Shown one piece after another: positions 1 to 12,338 of a stretch of 64,000 nucleotides of DNA. This DNA is from Furcasterigmium furcatum (lineage: Eukaryota > Ascomycota > Sordariomycetes > Glomerellales > Plectosphaerellaceae): positions 4,127,626 through 4,191,625 of the forward strand of contig BCIA01000002.1 in assembly GCA_001599815.1 (NCBI GenBank). Reading direction: 5' to 3'. The first letter of the stretch is position 1; each line of letters opens with the position of its first letter. The position numbers and the translations under genes were made by a program. The notes under the pieces were generated by a model. The model was not told the origin of the DNA, did not search any database, and saw nothing but the letters and a program-made list of their open reading frames with translations.

Positions 1-1101
1 TCTGATGTATTCAGAATCCGCTTCCCCGAATAAGGATGAGAGTGACTGGTCTGCGGCGGGTGATGAAGAGGTTCGCGTGGGAGGCGGGAGGCTGTCTGAC
101 CCCCGGCGGTCCACGTGCAGAGTGTCGCTCGGGTGTGCTAAGAGCAGAGTGGATGCCATGTCCACGTCTCTGGCTCTCTGGTCCGAGAAAGCGCGCAAGT
201 GCTGGCAGTTTCAGGTCAGGTCAGCTCGTTATCGGCGCAGAGGAGCTGTCCCCGAGGTTGTGATGTTGCGGAGATTTCCAGGTTCATGGATACGGTGAGT
301 GAGAGCCGCAGCGTAACTCCAATTCCCCAGCGCACTAGAGGCAGCACAGGATCCTCCAGGTGGATATGAGGGCGCTGTGGGGTGCGGGGTACGTCTGTTC
401 GGCTTGGGATCTCGGGACCGGGGAGGTGACGGGGAGATCGTCGGCCAGGTCCGCGCTGTTGTCTCTGAGTCTCAGTTGAGTGCTGCGACTCTTCCTGTTA
501 GATGGTGTGTCTCATCTTGGGCTAGCGATTGTACCAAGGGCCTGGATTAGACTATTTGATGAGGCTCTTGATGCATATACTCGGGGCGTATGGCCTGTTG
601 ACAACTGAACTTCTCCAACTGCGAGTCCGCAGGCGTCGTTCATCCATTCCAGGTCGTGAATGACACCCCAGGTTACATTTTCAAAGTGCCACATATTAAA
701 GTCAACTCCACAGAAGCTTATTGAGAGTCAACAGCGTCATTTACATTAGATATTCATCCAGAGCTTCAGAGATGAACTATGCTTCTGAGATTCTTCGACA
801 GAGCCGCCAGAGGGTCAACGCCGACGCCAGGGCCCGAGACGGCTCGCGGCCGCTGAGCTAAACCGCAAAGAGCAAACCCCGGGCCAACGTACCCACCGCC
901 AAGGATCTCGTTGGCCTGGGACAATGCCGCTTGTAATTGCCGACAATGCGGGAGGGCGAATGGCAACACCTCTGTTGTCAGCTATACCTTGAGCCTGTTT
1001 CCACCGCGCACGTTGGATCCTCCGCGGGATCGAGACCAGCCTAGGCACAGTGCCAAGACCAGATCAGGGCCCAGTTGGTTGTTTGCGTCTTCTTTGTCAC
1101 G
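1..1101. other. intergenic, no gene seen
   Basis: No reading frame here looks like a protein. The longest frames are short, Arg/Ser-rich and lack family motifs. The right end is the promoter and leader of the alcohol dehydrogenase that starts at 1102. Confidence 0.6.
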
Positions 1102-2279
1102 ATGACTTCAGCAATCCCGGAAACCCAACAAGCAGCCGTGCTCGAGGACCCGGGCCCGAGTGCACGGATCCTTGTCCGCGATGACATCCCCGTAGAGACC
1201 CCGGGCCCTGGCCAGATCCTCGTCAAGTTGAGCCACAGTGGTATTTGGTATGAATGCGTTCTGCTTGCCCTAAGGCTTCTCTCGACGCATACTGACGTCT
1301 CAACACAGTGGTTCAGAGGTCCGCGCCTTCGTCGGCTGGGGATCCTACAACCGCGTGATAGGCCACGAGGGCGTGGGCCGAGTCGTCAGCCACGGCCCCG
1401 ACGTGCCCTCGTCCATACTCGGACGAAGAGTCGGTATCAAGTGGCTGTATCAGTCTTGCAAGCAGTGCAGCGCCTGCACCCAGGGCTTTGAGCATAACTG
1501 CCCAAAGCAGATGAATACCGGCCGCTCGTGCCCTGGCACCTTGCAGCAATATGTCATCGCGGACCCGGAATACGTCACCGAGATACCCGAAAGCCTCCCG
1601 GGGGAGCTGGCCGCGCCGCTTCTGTGCGCCGGCCTCACAATGATAGGGGCGGTCGACGCACTGGACACGTTGAAGAAGGGCGACTGGGTCGTGATCAGTG
1701 GCTCCGGGGGCGGCCTCGGCCATATCGGGATCCAGATAGCGGCGAGGATGAGGGGCTACAGGGTCATCGGCGTCGACTCGGGTCCGGCGAAGAGACAAGT
1801 CAGCCTCGATTCCGGGGTGGAGGCATTTATTGATTACACCAACGAGGACGTAGAGGCCAAGGTCAAGTCTCTGACGGGGGGAGAAGGGGCACACGCGGTT
1901 ATTGTCGTCCCTAGCTCCGAGGATGCCTTCCGACTGGCGCCATCTCTGGTCCGAAACCGCGGCATCATCGCATGTGTAGGCTTGCCCTCAGACGACATTG
2001 TGATGCCCGTATCTATCATGACTGTCATGCGAAAAGGTAAGGCATCATCTCTTGTCGGGCGTCTCTTTCTTTCGCTAACGTGGACTGTGATCAGCCCTCA
2101 CTATCAAAGGAGTGTTTGTAGGCTCGGAAGCTCAGATGGTCGAGCTTCTGGAGCAGGCCGCGCTTGGCGTGATTAAGCCTCATGTGGAAGTAGTAGACAT
2201 GTCGGGGGTCGCCGGAACCGTGGACAAGCTGACAAGGGGTGAAGTGAGCGGGAGAGTCACAGTGGCCATTCCTGCATAG
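1102..2279 (+). CDS. zinc-dependent alcohol dehydrogenase (MDR family)
   Basis: Three exons, 1102-1247, 1309-2036 and 2095-2279, give a 352-residue protein of the usual length for medium-chain, zinc-containing alcohol dehydrogenases. Visible are the catalytic zinc ligand Cys49 (created across intron 1), the GHEGVGRVV signature with His68 and Glu69, and the structural zinc cluster CKQCSACTQGFEHNC with Cys99, 102, 105 and 113. A glycine-rich nucleotide-binding turn (GSGGGLGHIG) follows. The protein should interconvert alcohols and aldehydes with NAD(P)(H) in the cytosol. The start is the first ATG in frame with the family N-terminus; no signal peptide is seen. It is on the same strand as the permease downstream but 950 bp away. 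The substrate cannot be told from sequence. Confidence 0.92.
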
Positions 2280-3232
2280 CATTCCTAGCATGGCGATAAG
2301 CTTGTATGATTTGGAACTTTGGAGGCATGAGATGATCCTCTGGCATCCATCCAATGCTGCTAGTCTCAGATCCTTAATACATACTTATCAATGCATCCAT
2401 CTCATCCTTGCCGATGCGACGGTGTGCACGTGGCTACAGCCTCGGCGCGTTGCAATGTTTCCATGACTCGCAGGCGGGCTGGGCAGATACGTCGTGACCC
2501 TGGTCACCGTCAGATTGCCTCATTCAATATTGGCTGCCCGCCCCTGTCGGTCCGCGCCATCCGGCCTCACGATGGATTGGGGAAGACACATGCACCTCCG
2601 AGTCCAGACCAGAGAGCACTGCATCTCTCTCCGGGCAGGCAGTTGACAGTTGGCGGTTGGCTGCATGTCGTGGGGGTCGTTCTCCTCTTTGCACTCTGGC
2701 TCCGTGACACTGATCGGCAAAAGCCACGGCAGCCTCAAGCAACCCTGTTCATCACATCGCCCAGGCTCTCGTGACACTAAGCAGGCCTCTTACCCCAAAA
2801 CGGGGGCACCGGCATGCAGGATCGGCAAGGCGACTCATGGCTAACGGGCTAGGTCTGGACGGAGGGCGAGTCTTGCTCGTGAGGAGAGACTCCGCACCCA
2901 AATGCCGACCCCGCGCCCCTTTTCAGCTTCGCCCCTGACTCGAGCCCCGAGCAACCCCCCGAACGCCCTGAACCGCGGTGCCCGTCGCTTCCACTACCCC
3001 GGATTCCTGCCACTGCTGCGGGGGCCCCCGGACGGGGGACCAATCCCCGGATCTCCTCGTCGGAGGCCATCGTCGCGATCCATGTTCCCCGAAGATTAAA
3101 TAAAGCGAGCATCCTTCGCTCTGAAATAGGGTTTAGAACTGTGTCCGCCCTGTCTCCTCGCTTTCATCCCAAGAGTCCAGACGCCCTATCGTCACTCACA
3201 ACCTCAACGTTTGGCTTGCTGTCACTCCCTAA
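2280..3232. other. intergenic, promoter of the 3233 permease
   Basis: No gene seen. The stretch is C-rich with several C runs. An A/T-rich TATA-like block (attaaataaa) sits at 3095-3104, about 130 bp before the permease ATG. Confidence 0.5.
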
Positions 3233-5072
3233 ATGAGGAGCGAGTCAACGATGCATCCCCCCGAGATCTCGTCGGAGTCGGAGCACCACGAAATTGGTAA
3301 CGTGTCTCATGCTGCTGAGAAGGGCCAGGTCGCCACAGACAAGTACGCCGAACGATGCTCATCCCGGGATTGATCATGTGCTGACCGTCGACGTTTTATT
3401 AGGCATGGACAGTCCCTCGTTCAGTTCGATCCCGCTGCGGAGGCGAAGCTGCGCCGCAAGATTGACTGGATGATCGTGCCCACCGTCGCGCTGCTATATC
3501 TCTTCTGCTTCATCGACAGAGCGAATATCGGTTAGTACTCATTAATCTGGCTCAGCAGTCGCGAGTCTTTGGACCAACTGGGGGCTGACGCGACGCGACT
3601 TTAGGCAACGCCCGACTCGCCGGCTTCGAGAGGGATCTCGGCCTCGCAGGCCTCGACTACAACGTCGTCCTCTCCGTCTTCTACGTCAGCTACATCGTGT
3701 TCGAGATTCCCGCCAACATCCTTTGCAAGTGGATGGGCCCCGGCTGGTTCATCCCCTTGACCTCTCTCGGTTTCGGCCTGGCCTCCATCTTCACCGCATT
3801 CGTGACGGACCTCCCCCAGGCGTGCGGAGTGCGCTTCGTCCTCGGCATCTTCGAGGCCGGCATGCTCCCGGGTATTGCCTACTACATGTCTCGGTGGTAC
3901 CGTCGTGCCGAGCTCGTCTACAGACTGGCCCTCTACATCGTCATGGCGCCTCTGGCTGGCGCATTTGGCGGTTTGCTCGCGTCCGCGATCCTGAGGCTGA
4001 ACAACTTCGGAAGATTCCACAGCTGGCAGATGATCTTTGGTATGTTTTTGCATCCCTGCGCGTCTCGGGTTGTTACTGACAGATCTGTGTCCGTCTAGCC
4101 ATCGAGGGAATCGTCACATGTGTCCTGGCACTCATCTCGTTCTGTAAGCAGACCAACCTTCTCTCATGCCTAATCTTGCAAAAACTAATGGTGAAACCTC
4201 ACAGTCACTCTCACCGACCGACCCGAGACCGCTCGCTGGTTGACTGCGGAAGAGAAGGAGCTGGCCATCTCTCGCGTTAAGTCCGAGAGACTCGCCACCA
4301 CCCAGGTCCTTGACAAGATCGACAAGTCGAAGCTCATGAGCGGAATCCTCAGCCCTATGACCATCTCGACATCCCTCATTTTCCTCCTCGACAACATCAC
4401 GGTGCAAGGCCTTGCCTTCTTCGCCCCTACCATCGTCCGCACCATCTATCCCACCTACACCGTCGTGCAGCAGCAGCTTTGGACCGTGCCGCCTTATGTT
4501 GTGGGCGGCTTCTTCACCCTGGCCGTTCCCATGCTCAGCTACAAGATGGATCGGCGCCAGATCTTCATGATTGCTTGCGCCCCTGTCATGATGATTGGAT
4601 ACGCCATGTTCCTGGGAACCACCGACCCCCAGGCCCGCTACGGCGCTACGTTCCTTATCGCCAGCGCGGCATTCCCCTTCGGAGCCATCACCAATGCGCA
4701 GGTCAGCGCCAACGTGGTGAGCGACACGGCGAGGACCAGCGCCATCGGAACGAATGGTACGTGACGCTCGAGAGAAATTTAAGACGGAGTTTAACTAACA
4801 TCTTTACTACAGTCATGCTTGGCAACATCGGCGGCCTGATTGCCACCTGGTCGTTCCTCACAACCGACGCCCCGAACTTCCCCATCGGCAACGGCCTCAA
4901 CCTGGCGACTTCTGGCTCGATTTTCATCCTCGCTACCCTGACGCTCTTCTGGATGAAGAGGGACAACAAGAAGAGGGAGCTGCGGTCCGTGGAGGAGGAG
5001 CTCGCAGGGCTTTCGGAGGAGCAGATCCAGGATCTGGACTGGCGCCATCCTGGTTTCCGCTGGGCTCCTTAG
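3233..5072 (+). CDS. MFS permease, Dal5 (anion:cation symporter) family
   Basis: Six exons (3233-3342, 3403-3530, 3605-4039, 4099-4143, 4205-4756, 4813-5072) encode 509 residues, a normal length for this family. After a hydrophilic N-terminus comes the typical first-helix motif KLRRKIDWMIVPTVALLY followed by FIDRANIGNARL, characteristic of allantoate/nicotinate/pantothenate-type permeases of the fungal Dal5 group. Further marks are the loop FEIPANILCKWMGP, the RFVLGIFEAGMLPG helix and the central TDRPETARWLTAEEKELA loop before the second six-helix half. It is expected in the plasma membrane, importing a small organic acid, amide or vitamin by proton symport. The exact substrate is not visible. 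Exon 4 is only 45 nt long, between two introns of about 60 nt. Confidence 0.9.
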
Positions 5073-5288
5073 GTGCCGTGCTGCGGCGAAGACGTACCGA
5101 CGCGCGTGAAGAATGCGTGGGCCTCGTCAAGATTGTATCTTCATTCGACTTGTAGACTATAATATGTCTCTTAGTAGATATCTAATTACAACCATGGTTG
5201 TTGTCAATGCCCTGCTCCTACAACCTGTGTCCCCTGCTACTTTTACGAGTCTCAACATTTCCGTCTGGTCTCGTCATAGGCAGGAATT

Positions 5289-6729
5289 TTAGCCGGGGAC
5301 GCAGCCGACGCCGTCGAGGCCGGTCATGAGATCCGCGTCCATGTGCCTGCAAGACCACCGGGGCTCGCGGCCGCTGGGCTGCGTGAGGGTCACATTCTCG
5401 GCGCGGATGTTGTCGCAAGACTGCAGGCAGATCGTATCAGCACATCATGTCCCCCTGAGGTCTTGCAGGGTCAACTTACCTCGGCAGATCCGCAGATCAG
5501 CTGGCCGGCAACGGGATCGTCCTTTCCGCTGGCGGTCCCCCACATGTTCTTGAACACGACGTCCGTGAGGATGACCTTGGAGGGGTACTTCTCGCACTCG
5601 CTGGCGTTGATGGCGCCGTAGCACTGGTCGATCTGAATGGCGAGGTCGTTGTTCTTGTTGATCATGATGTCGTACGTCACGTTGCGGACGTAGCCGGCGC
5701 CGCCGCCGCCGACCCAGGGGGGGTTGCCGCGCTTCTTCGCCTCGGCGCCGGGCCAGACCTTGAGGCGGGCCGCCGTGGTCGTGTTGGCCATGGTGTTGTT
5801 GTAAATCCACAGGTTCTCGACGATGTCGTACTGGTCCGGGTAGTTGCCGAGGGAGCCGACGGAGATGCCGTGCGAGCCGTTGCACTGGAGGCCCTGGACG
5901 ATGACGTTGGTGCTGTTGGGCTTGAAGGAGACGCAGTCGTCGTCGTGGTTGATGACAGAGTTCTGGATCACGATGTTGTCAGAGCGGAATGTGTCCCAGC
6001 CGTCGAGGTTGCTGGCAGCATTGACCGACGCGGAGCGCGAGAGGATGTCGATGTCCGAGATGAGAATGTCGGAGCTGTTCGCGATGAAGAAGTGCCACTG
6101 CGTTCTTGTCAGGGAATATCACTTGCGATGGATCGGGCAAGCGAGGCGCTTACGTTCGGGGACTGCCTCATGTTCAGGCCCGTGATGGAACCACCGTGCC
6201 ATCCGTCAGTGATGAAGAGCAGGGGGCGGTGCACGGTCACGTCGGCCTTGTGGCCATCCCACCAAGGCTGTCCGTTGCCGTGGATGATGCCCTCGCCGAG
6301 GCCGTAGAGGTGAATATCCTCACCACCCCAAACCCACCACGAGGCGGCATCCTGGAAGTGGAACTGGAAGAAGTTTGCCTGCCACATCTCGAGATCGGTG
6401 CAGAACTCGATCTTGCCAGTCAAGGCAACGTCGACGTGTTTCAAGAAGCGGAGATCGAGGGGCGTGCAGACGGTGTACTCCTTGTCGAGGACAATGGTGC
6501 CGCCGTCGTTGCACTCCTCGAATGCCCTGAGGATCTTAGCAGCGTCGTCGCGTCCCTTGGTGCAGCTGGGCTTGACGTGGCAGACTCTGCCATCTCGAGT
6601 CGACTCCAGGGGGATGGCCTTGTAAGGATGATAAGGTGTGGGCTGGATGTCTGGGCGCTGAGGAACCTCAAGGCCCTCGCTGAGCCCGGCCGCGAGGCCG
6701 AGCAGCATCAAGAGGTTCTGAGAGAGCAT
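5289..6729 (-). CDS. exopolygalacturonase, GH28, secreted
   Basis: Three exons (6154-6729, 5480-6097, 5289-5420, read right to left) give 441 residues, the usual size of fungal exopolygalacturonases. A signal peptide (MLSQNLLMLLGLAAGLSEG) starts the protein. The four GH28 motifs are present in order: NLDGWD (variant of NTDGxD), HDDDCVSFK with the catalytic Asp pair, CNGSHGISVGSLG, and RLKVW in place of RIK. The SHG form of motif III and the length suggest an exo- rather than endo-acting enzyme. It should release galacturonic acid from the non-reducing ends of homogalacturonan outside the cell. Several N-glycosylation sequons lie in the second half. Neighbours are a permease downstream and a long intergenic region upstream. 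Confidence 0.95.
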
Positions 6730-8238
6730 AGTCCTTGCCGCTTGCTGGTAGACGTTGAGGTATGTTGACAGAGCTTGTGGACCCGTGGAGAGTCTCCAAC
6801 AGTCTTTCTTCGTCGGTGAAGTAATGGGGACATCTTATATACAAAAGATCAGCCAGTCGATCTGGTGATCGTCCAAGCTACGAGCTATGATGGAGCTTTC
6901 GTCCCAAGCTGTCAGGACATGGATTGGGGTTGCGGGGTCCAAGTCTGGAGACTCATCCGCCTAAACCCGGGGTCACCCATGGAGAAAGCTGCAGTTGCTG
7001 TAGATCGACAAAGTTATTCCGTCAATGAAGCTAGCCCTGAATTCCGGTTTCCGTGAAAGATGAACCATTGGCATCGCGCTTGTCATGGCGCCCTGGTTGC
7101 CAGCGAGCGCTCGATAATTCCCTGAGGTCTCTAACAAGATCCAAGGTCCCCGGAATCTTCTCATGCAGGTGGATTTAGCCTGAACATAAACATTCCTGCC
7201 AGTCGGGACCATGCCGTGGTCGTGAGTGAGAGATGGCACAAATTCTCCGTGTGCGACTCTTTGGAGTTTTGGAGATCTCCCATGAGTCGTACGGCGTTTT
7301 TACTGGCGCGCTTCCAGGCCCCAGCACCAAAATACTTCAGTGTATTTGTGTACCTACATCTTTATCCAGCGATTAAAGTTCAGCATGGGTTGTGAGGGAC
7401 GTTGGAGGGCAAACGCCGGGGTGTGCTCTCCTCAATCAGCCTCAGCCAAGGCGAAGATCAGCAATCGGCTGCAACATTACGATCGCAGACAGTCGACTTC
7501 CCCAACCGTCAGTTGTCGTCGAGGCCAAGAGACCACCATCACCCCCGGGCTCGGCATCCTGGACATCGGGCCATCCATCTCGGCATGCAAAGGCGCGCGC
7601 GGGCGAGCCTTTGTCCGGGGCAAGCTATTTTGCCTAAAAGCCCCTTGCAACCGGCGCTGAATGCGGTAAAGCTCGCTGGGAGCCTCCCCATATCTTCCCC
7701 AAAAGCCCCATGTTTCTCCCCACTGTCAGACCCGGAACTCCTCCATCGTGGCTGTTCACGGCACCAGTTCGTGGGAGGTTGGCAGGACTCGATCCCACCA
7801 ATTGGGTGAATGGGGTAATTGAAGAAGCTTCTGCTTTTGGTTCTTAGGCGAGCGGGAGCTATCTGCCCTGCATCTCGCCCAAGAATTGGCAAAGGGCGGC
7901 TCAGGGGTACTTACATGCATGGGAGGATGGCCGGCTCGTCAATAAGAGCAGGGCTGGGTTTTGGATCCGCCGAGTACGACTCTGCGACCGCCAAGGCCCA
8001 ACTCCGACTCGCATCTGGGGATCGACATATCTCACATCATCTTCACTTATCTGATTGGGAATGGCTTTGAAAAGAACAGCTGTGATAGTTCTATAACTGA
8101 TAGCTTTCTCGCAGACTGGGACACGAAGACAAGTCAAGACAAAACGAGGATCCAAGCCAAGTCTTGATCTATGTAAAAGCCAACCCCAACTCCAACTCCG
8201 TTCCTGGTTCATTCTGGAAATGTGGTCGAATCCGCTAT
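6730..8238. other. intergenic, no gene seen
   Basis: About 1.5 kb between the 5' end of the pectinase and the 3' end of the Cys-rich protein gene. The left end holds the pectinase promoter (TATA-like site at 6834-6841). Frames at 7340-7890 are open on both strands but have no protein-like composition. Confidence 0.55.
6834..6841 (-). promoter_or_regulatory. TATA-like box of the exopolygalacturonase gene
   Basis: The minus strand reads TATATAAG about 105 bp before the pectinase ATG at 6729, a usual distance in filamentous fungi. Confidence 0.5.
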
Positions 8239-8772
8239 TTACTTGGGGCACTCCTCCGGGGTGTCGGCGCACGTGTAGAGAGTGCAGCAGACTTGGCCGG
8301 GCTTGCAGAAGAAGGAGTCTCCGCACTTGGGGCCGAAGGTCGGGGTGGGAGAAGCGGGAGCCGTGCGCTTGATCTGGGGAGCCTGGGTGGTGGTGGTGGG
8401 ATACTGGATAGGGGGGCAGGTATCACCAGCCAGGCACTCGAGGCCGATGTTGCCATTGAAATAAACTCCGCAGCAGAGAGGCTTATCCGAAGGGCAGACC
8501 ATGTCGCCGCACTTATCGGGATAAGGGGCGGCACGCGCCAGCTTGGTAGGTGGGGGAACGGGAGGAGTAGTAGGAGTGACAGGCGGGATCGGGGGGCAGG
8601 TTGGGCCAGCCAGGCACTCGAGACCGATACCGCCGTTGAAGGGGACGCCGCAGCAGAGAGGCTTGTCCGAGGGGCAGACCATGTCGCCGCACTTGTCGGG
8701 GTAGGGGGCTGCCATGACGACGCCAGTGATGGCGAAGGCGACGATGGTAGACTTGAAGATCGAGGCGTGCAT
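8239..8772 (-). CDS. secreted protein of three Cys-rich modules (unknown)
   Basis: Single-exon frame of 177 residues with a signal peptide (MHASIFKSTIVAFAITGVVMA). The mature part holds two near-identical modules of about 41 residues starting APYPDKCGDMVCPSDKPLCC, each with six cysteines spaced C-x4-C-x5-CC-x11-C-x5-C, then a divergent third module with the same kind of pattern ending in TPEECPK. Pro/Thr linkers separate them, and a dibasic KR (in QIKRTAP) before module 3 could be cut by a Kex2-type protease. That makes 18 cysteines, probably all disulfide bonded outside the cell. The CC-x11-C spacing matches the first half of class II hydrophobins, which may be coincidence. I do not recognise a named family; a secreted effector or wall protein is possible. 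The DNA of modules 1 and 2 is almost the same, pointing to a recent internal duplication. Confidence 0.85.
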   Translation of the reverse strand: MHASIFKSTIVAFAITGVVMAAPYPDKCGDMVCPSDKPLCCGVPFNGGIGLECLAGPTCPPIPPVTPTTPPVPPPTKLARAAPYPDKCGDMVCPSDKPLCCGVYFNGNIGLECLAGDTCPPIQYPTTTTQAPQIKRTAPASPTPTFGPKCGDSFFCKPGQVCCTLYTCADTPEECPK

Positions 8773-10499
8773 ATTGATTGGTGATGGATGGTTGACGAGT
8801 CAAAGGTGTTGTTGTTCTTCGATGCTTGGATGTTGACCAAAAATGTAGACTGAAGGCGAAGTCTGATGTTCTCGTTCTTTTATATGTAAAGATGTTGTCT
8901 TCAAGGATGTATGAAGATGCTGGCTGTATGTGTCCAGATGCTGTTTGAATTGCTTGTGTGATGAGATGGATTGAGAGACGACTTTTGGCGACGAGCAGAG
9001 GACTCCTTTATACTTGAAAATGAAGCCCGAATTGCTGTATAAACCCCCAAGAACGACAACCCAAGACAGATCACAAAAATAGCATCTCTGCACACTCTAG
9101 TCTCATGGTGATTCCGAAGCATCGGTATTGCCCAATGTGCACGTCTAAAATTGGAAGAAGAAATGCCTTCGCGATGCAATGAAGCATCTCCAGAAGTAAC
9201 GTGCCTCGAGCGGAGATGTGCGAAATGGATGGTTTGGTTGCGTCCGGGGAGCACCGGTACCGCCCACCATCAGTGCGAGAACAGCCGAGTGTCCAAAGAA
9301 GCAACAGCAACTTCGCAGAGTGCTACAGCATTCTCTCCAAGCGCCGTCTCCCACTAGCGGACGTTCCGAAAGACCTTAGGGGCAGGAGACAGCTCGTGGC
9401 AGCGTGGGGGCCTGCTTTCTGTAGTACGGCAGATGATGGTGGCAAGAAGAACTCAGTATCCGGGGTTCCCGGACATGACGCAGGCACCTGGTAACCAGAC
9501 GGAGGTGGCGTTTGTCCGTTCTCGGCGGGCTCACAACGTTGAAGACCGGCGTCGTTCCGGTCCGTCATGCGATTGTTCTGATTGGCCTCAAAGGAAGACG
9601 GCGCACCATGTCGTTGTCGGCTTCGCCCGTACCATGTCTTGAATATTTGGTCCCTTCGCGCGCGCCGCCTCGAATCAGCCGCAAGTCAACATCACCCCAT
9701 GTGCTCGGGCCGTTTCAACGACGTCGTCACCCCTGACAATCAATACAGGTCCAAGGGGAGGGCTTCAAGATGTCAAAGAATGGTTGGTTATTGGTGTTCC
9801 TGGGTTCAAGACGACTAACTAGTGTTCCAAATATACCTCGACGCCAATTTCCAAACCAGTGCCTCTTCGTGAATGCTTCTAGTGCCTCTTCATGGTGTTT
9901 CTAGTGCCTGTGACTAGATTCGGCAACGTGCCAGTAGTTTTCTGACCTCCATCGTGTCTGGCTCGTGTCTTGGGGGATGTGCTAGTGCCAGCATCACGGA
10001 TGATGACTTGCCGAAAGTCTTTCGTTGAAACCACAGACGGATTCGGTCCGAGTCCCAGCCCGCGAATCTTGAAGTCCTCGGGAAAAGAGGTTCCGGGGCC
10101 CCATCTCGGGGAGTTGGTTTAGCATTCCAATGGTGGAAAGGTGCGACTGCCTTGTCCGTCACAATGGCCTGATTCTGGCAGGCTAGATGGATGGGAGGAG
10201 CTAGACGGTCCCCCGGGGCGAGGCTTCAAAGGAGCTGCCCCTCGTCCAGCAGTCCAAGCAGTTCGGGAAAGATCGCAAAGAAAGACTATTGGATACTGTA
10301 CGTATTCTTCAAGCAAGGCTACAACTTTTTAAGTACTCCCAACCGTACACCCACCACCACCATACCTGTGACCTCAACCTCGAGACCTGACATCTGAGAC
10401 ATGGCACGTGTATCGCGGCCAAAATTGGGTTCTCGCAGTCTCTGTATGTATCTCACCAGTCCCCTTCTTGTTGCCGGGACCTGCTACTAAGTCCCTCCT
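8773..10499. other. intergenic, no gene seen
   Basis: A 1.7 kb stretch between the start of the Cys-rich gene and the 3' end of the permease on the same strand. Only short frames without motifs are present. The left 130 bp contain the promoter of the Cys-rich gene. Confidence 0.55.
8877..8886 (-). promoter_or_regulatory. TATA-like box of the Cys-rich protein gene
   Basis: Minus strand CATATAAAAG about 105 bp upstream of the ATG at 8772. Confidence 0.5.
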
Positions 10500-12338
10500 T
10501 TAGTGCGCGAACTTGAAGTCCAGCCTCTTCGTCCCTTCATCCTTGGTGTTGTAGATGTAGTCGATACGCTCGCCCTCCGACATGCGGTTCCACACCTCCT
10601 GGCGCCTCTTGTTGCGGCCGATGTAGTAGAACTTGACAGCGATGAACAAGAAGATGTTGAATGACGTAATTCCCAGCAGGATCTTGTTGCCGCGGTGATC
10701 TAGAGAGGTCAGTATTCTTCTTCGCGCAGGATGACGCCCCTTGCGGGGCGAAGAGTATCTGGGCTACTCACAGAACGGGCGGTCATCCTCCCGGTAGATA
10801 TTGGCACCGATGATGTTTCCAGATTGCACGAACATATTGTACAGCGCGGCGCTCACGGCCCGCGCCCTGACGCTGTTTGAGTTGCGCGAGTTCCACGCGA
10901 TGACCACCGCGTGGCAGTAAGGGTACATGAGAATGCAGCTCAGCAGGGCATAGCGGATCCAATAACTCGAGGTGTCCGGGATGACGACGAGAGCGATGAA
11001 GAAGGGCAGCATCCACACGTTGGAGGCGATGGATACCAGTGATCGCTCGCTCACCCACTCGCTGACGCGGGAGATGATGAGCAGGTTGACGCCGAACATG
11101 AAGAAGGCCGGGATCGCGAGCAGGTTGGCCTGCATGGGGGAGAAGCCCATCTCACGGATGATGAAGGTCAGGTACTGCTGGATGGGCGTCGGGGGCGTAT
11201 ATGCCATGAGGCCGATGATGTAGAGCGGCCAGAGGTCGTAGTCCTTGAGGCACTTCCAGAGAAGGACGGGCGTGACGGGCTGGCGGTTGTTCATGTCGCC
11301 CTTGGAGGGGTCATCGCGAAGCAGGCGGTTGACGAGGATGTACTCCTCGTGTTCGGTGAACCAGCCCTTCCCGCGACCGCGACCGGCGGTCTGGCACGGG
11401 CTGGCGGGCATCATCGTCCAGCTGCAGAGGCCGATGACCAGGGTGATCAGGCCTTCGATCATGAAGAGGAACCGCCAGCCGGACATGCCGGCCCTCCCTC
11501 GGAGCTGCAGGATGCCCGCCGCCAGCAGGGCGCCGATGACCTGGCACGTGCTGAGGACCGTGTAGAACCACGAAAGCCTGATCGGCAACTCGCGCTTGCG
11601 GTACCAGTACGTAATGTACAGGATGACATCCGGCAAGAACCCGCCCATGAGGACACCGAGGAGGGCACGGCAGACATAGTAGCCCGTGGAGTTGGTAAGG
11701 GATGCTTGACAAGCGGAGATGATCGACCACGCAACGATCAAGCACGGAATCCAGCGATCAGGACCGAGCCACTTGGAAATGAGACCAGAGGGCAGCTCGG
11801 CGCACAGGAAGGACACGAGGAAGATGGTCTGACCGGTGTTGAAGTCATTTGTGTCCATTCCCAACTCCGGGAGCATGTCGTCGGCAATAGCCTGGTTGGC
11901 GTTGCGCCTGTTGAGGTCGAGAGAGAAGAACATGGCCCAGGCCCACGTAATGATGCGCCAGTCAATCTTGCGCTTCAACTTGTGCTCCTCCTCGGCTGTC
12001 CAGGTGTAGTTCGGGTCGAACCTGTGCCGGCCCTCATAGCGAGCCTTCTCGTAGATGTTCCGCCAGTACTCGGCCACCCGGGGGTCTGAGAAGATGTGAT
12101 CCGGCGTGGAGCCGTAGACGTCGTCCTGGTTCGGCCGAGTGCCGGGTTCCGACTCGACGTCGCCCTCGCCGCCGGAGACGGAGTTGCTGCCGTTCTTCTC
12201 GTTTGGGGTAGGCGTCGACGCTCCCGTTTCGTTGACGGGCGAGCCGGCATTGGGTCTAGCGGCAGTGGCGTCAGTCCCCTCGGGTTCCCGTGCAGGGGCA
12301 GCGGAGGGTATGTCGGTAGTTGGGCTGCGTGGCGCCAT
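10500..12338 (-). CDS. MFS permease, Dal5/Liz1/Seo1-like
   Basis: Two exons (10772-12338 and 10500-10699, 72-nt intron) encode 588 residues. The start is the ATG giving MAPRSPTT; a TTG a few codons upstream is in frame but is not a credible start. The long hydrophilic N-terminus (about 110 residues, Pro/Ser/Thr/Asn-rich) precedes KLKRKIDWRIITWAWAMFF and the loop LDLNRRNANQAIADDM, marks of the Dal5 anion:cation symporter family close to pantothenate and vitamin-type permeases. Twelve membrane segments can be traced, with ELPSGLISKWLGPDRWIP after helix 2. It faces the MCT-type permease at 13268 across 929 bp, so the two start divergently and may share control. The substrate is not visible. Confidence 0.9.

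Noticed and set aside
6106..6768. Plus-strand frame of 220 codons
   Set aside because: Antisense shadow of the pectinase exon 1.
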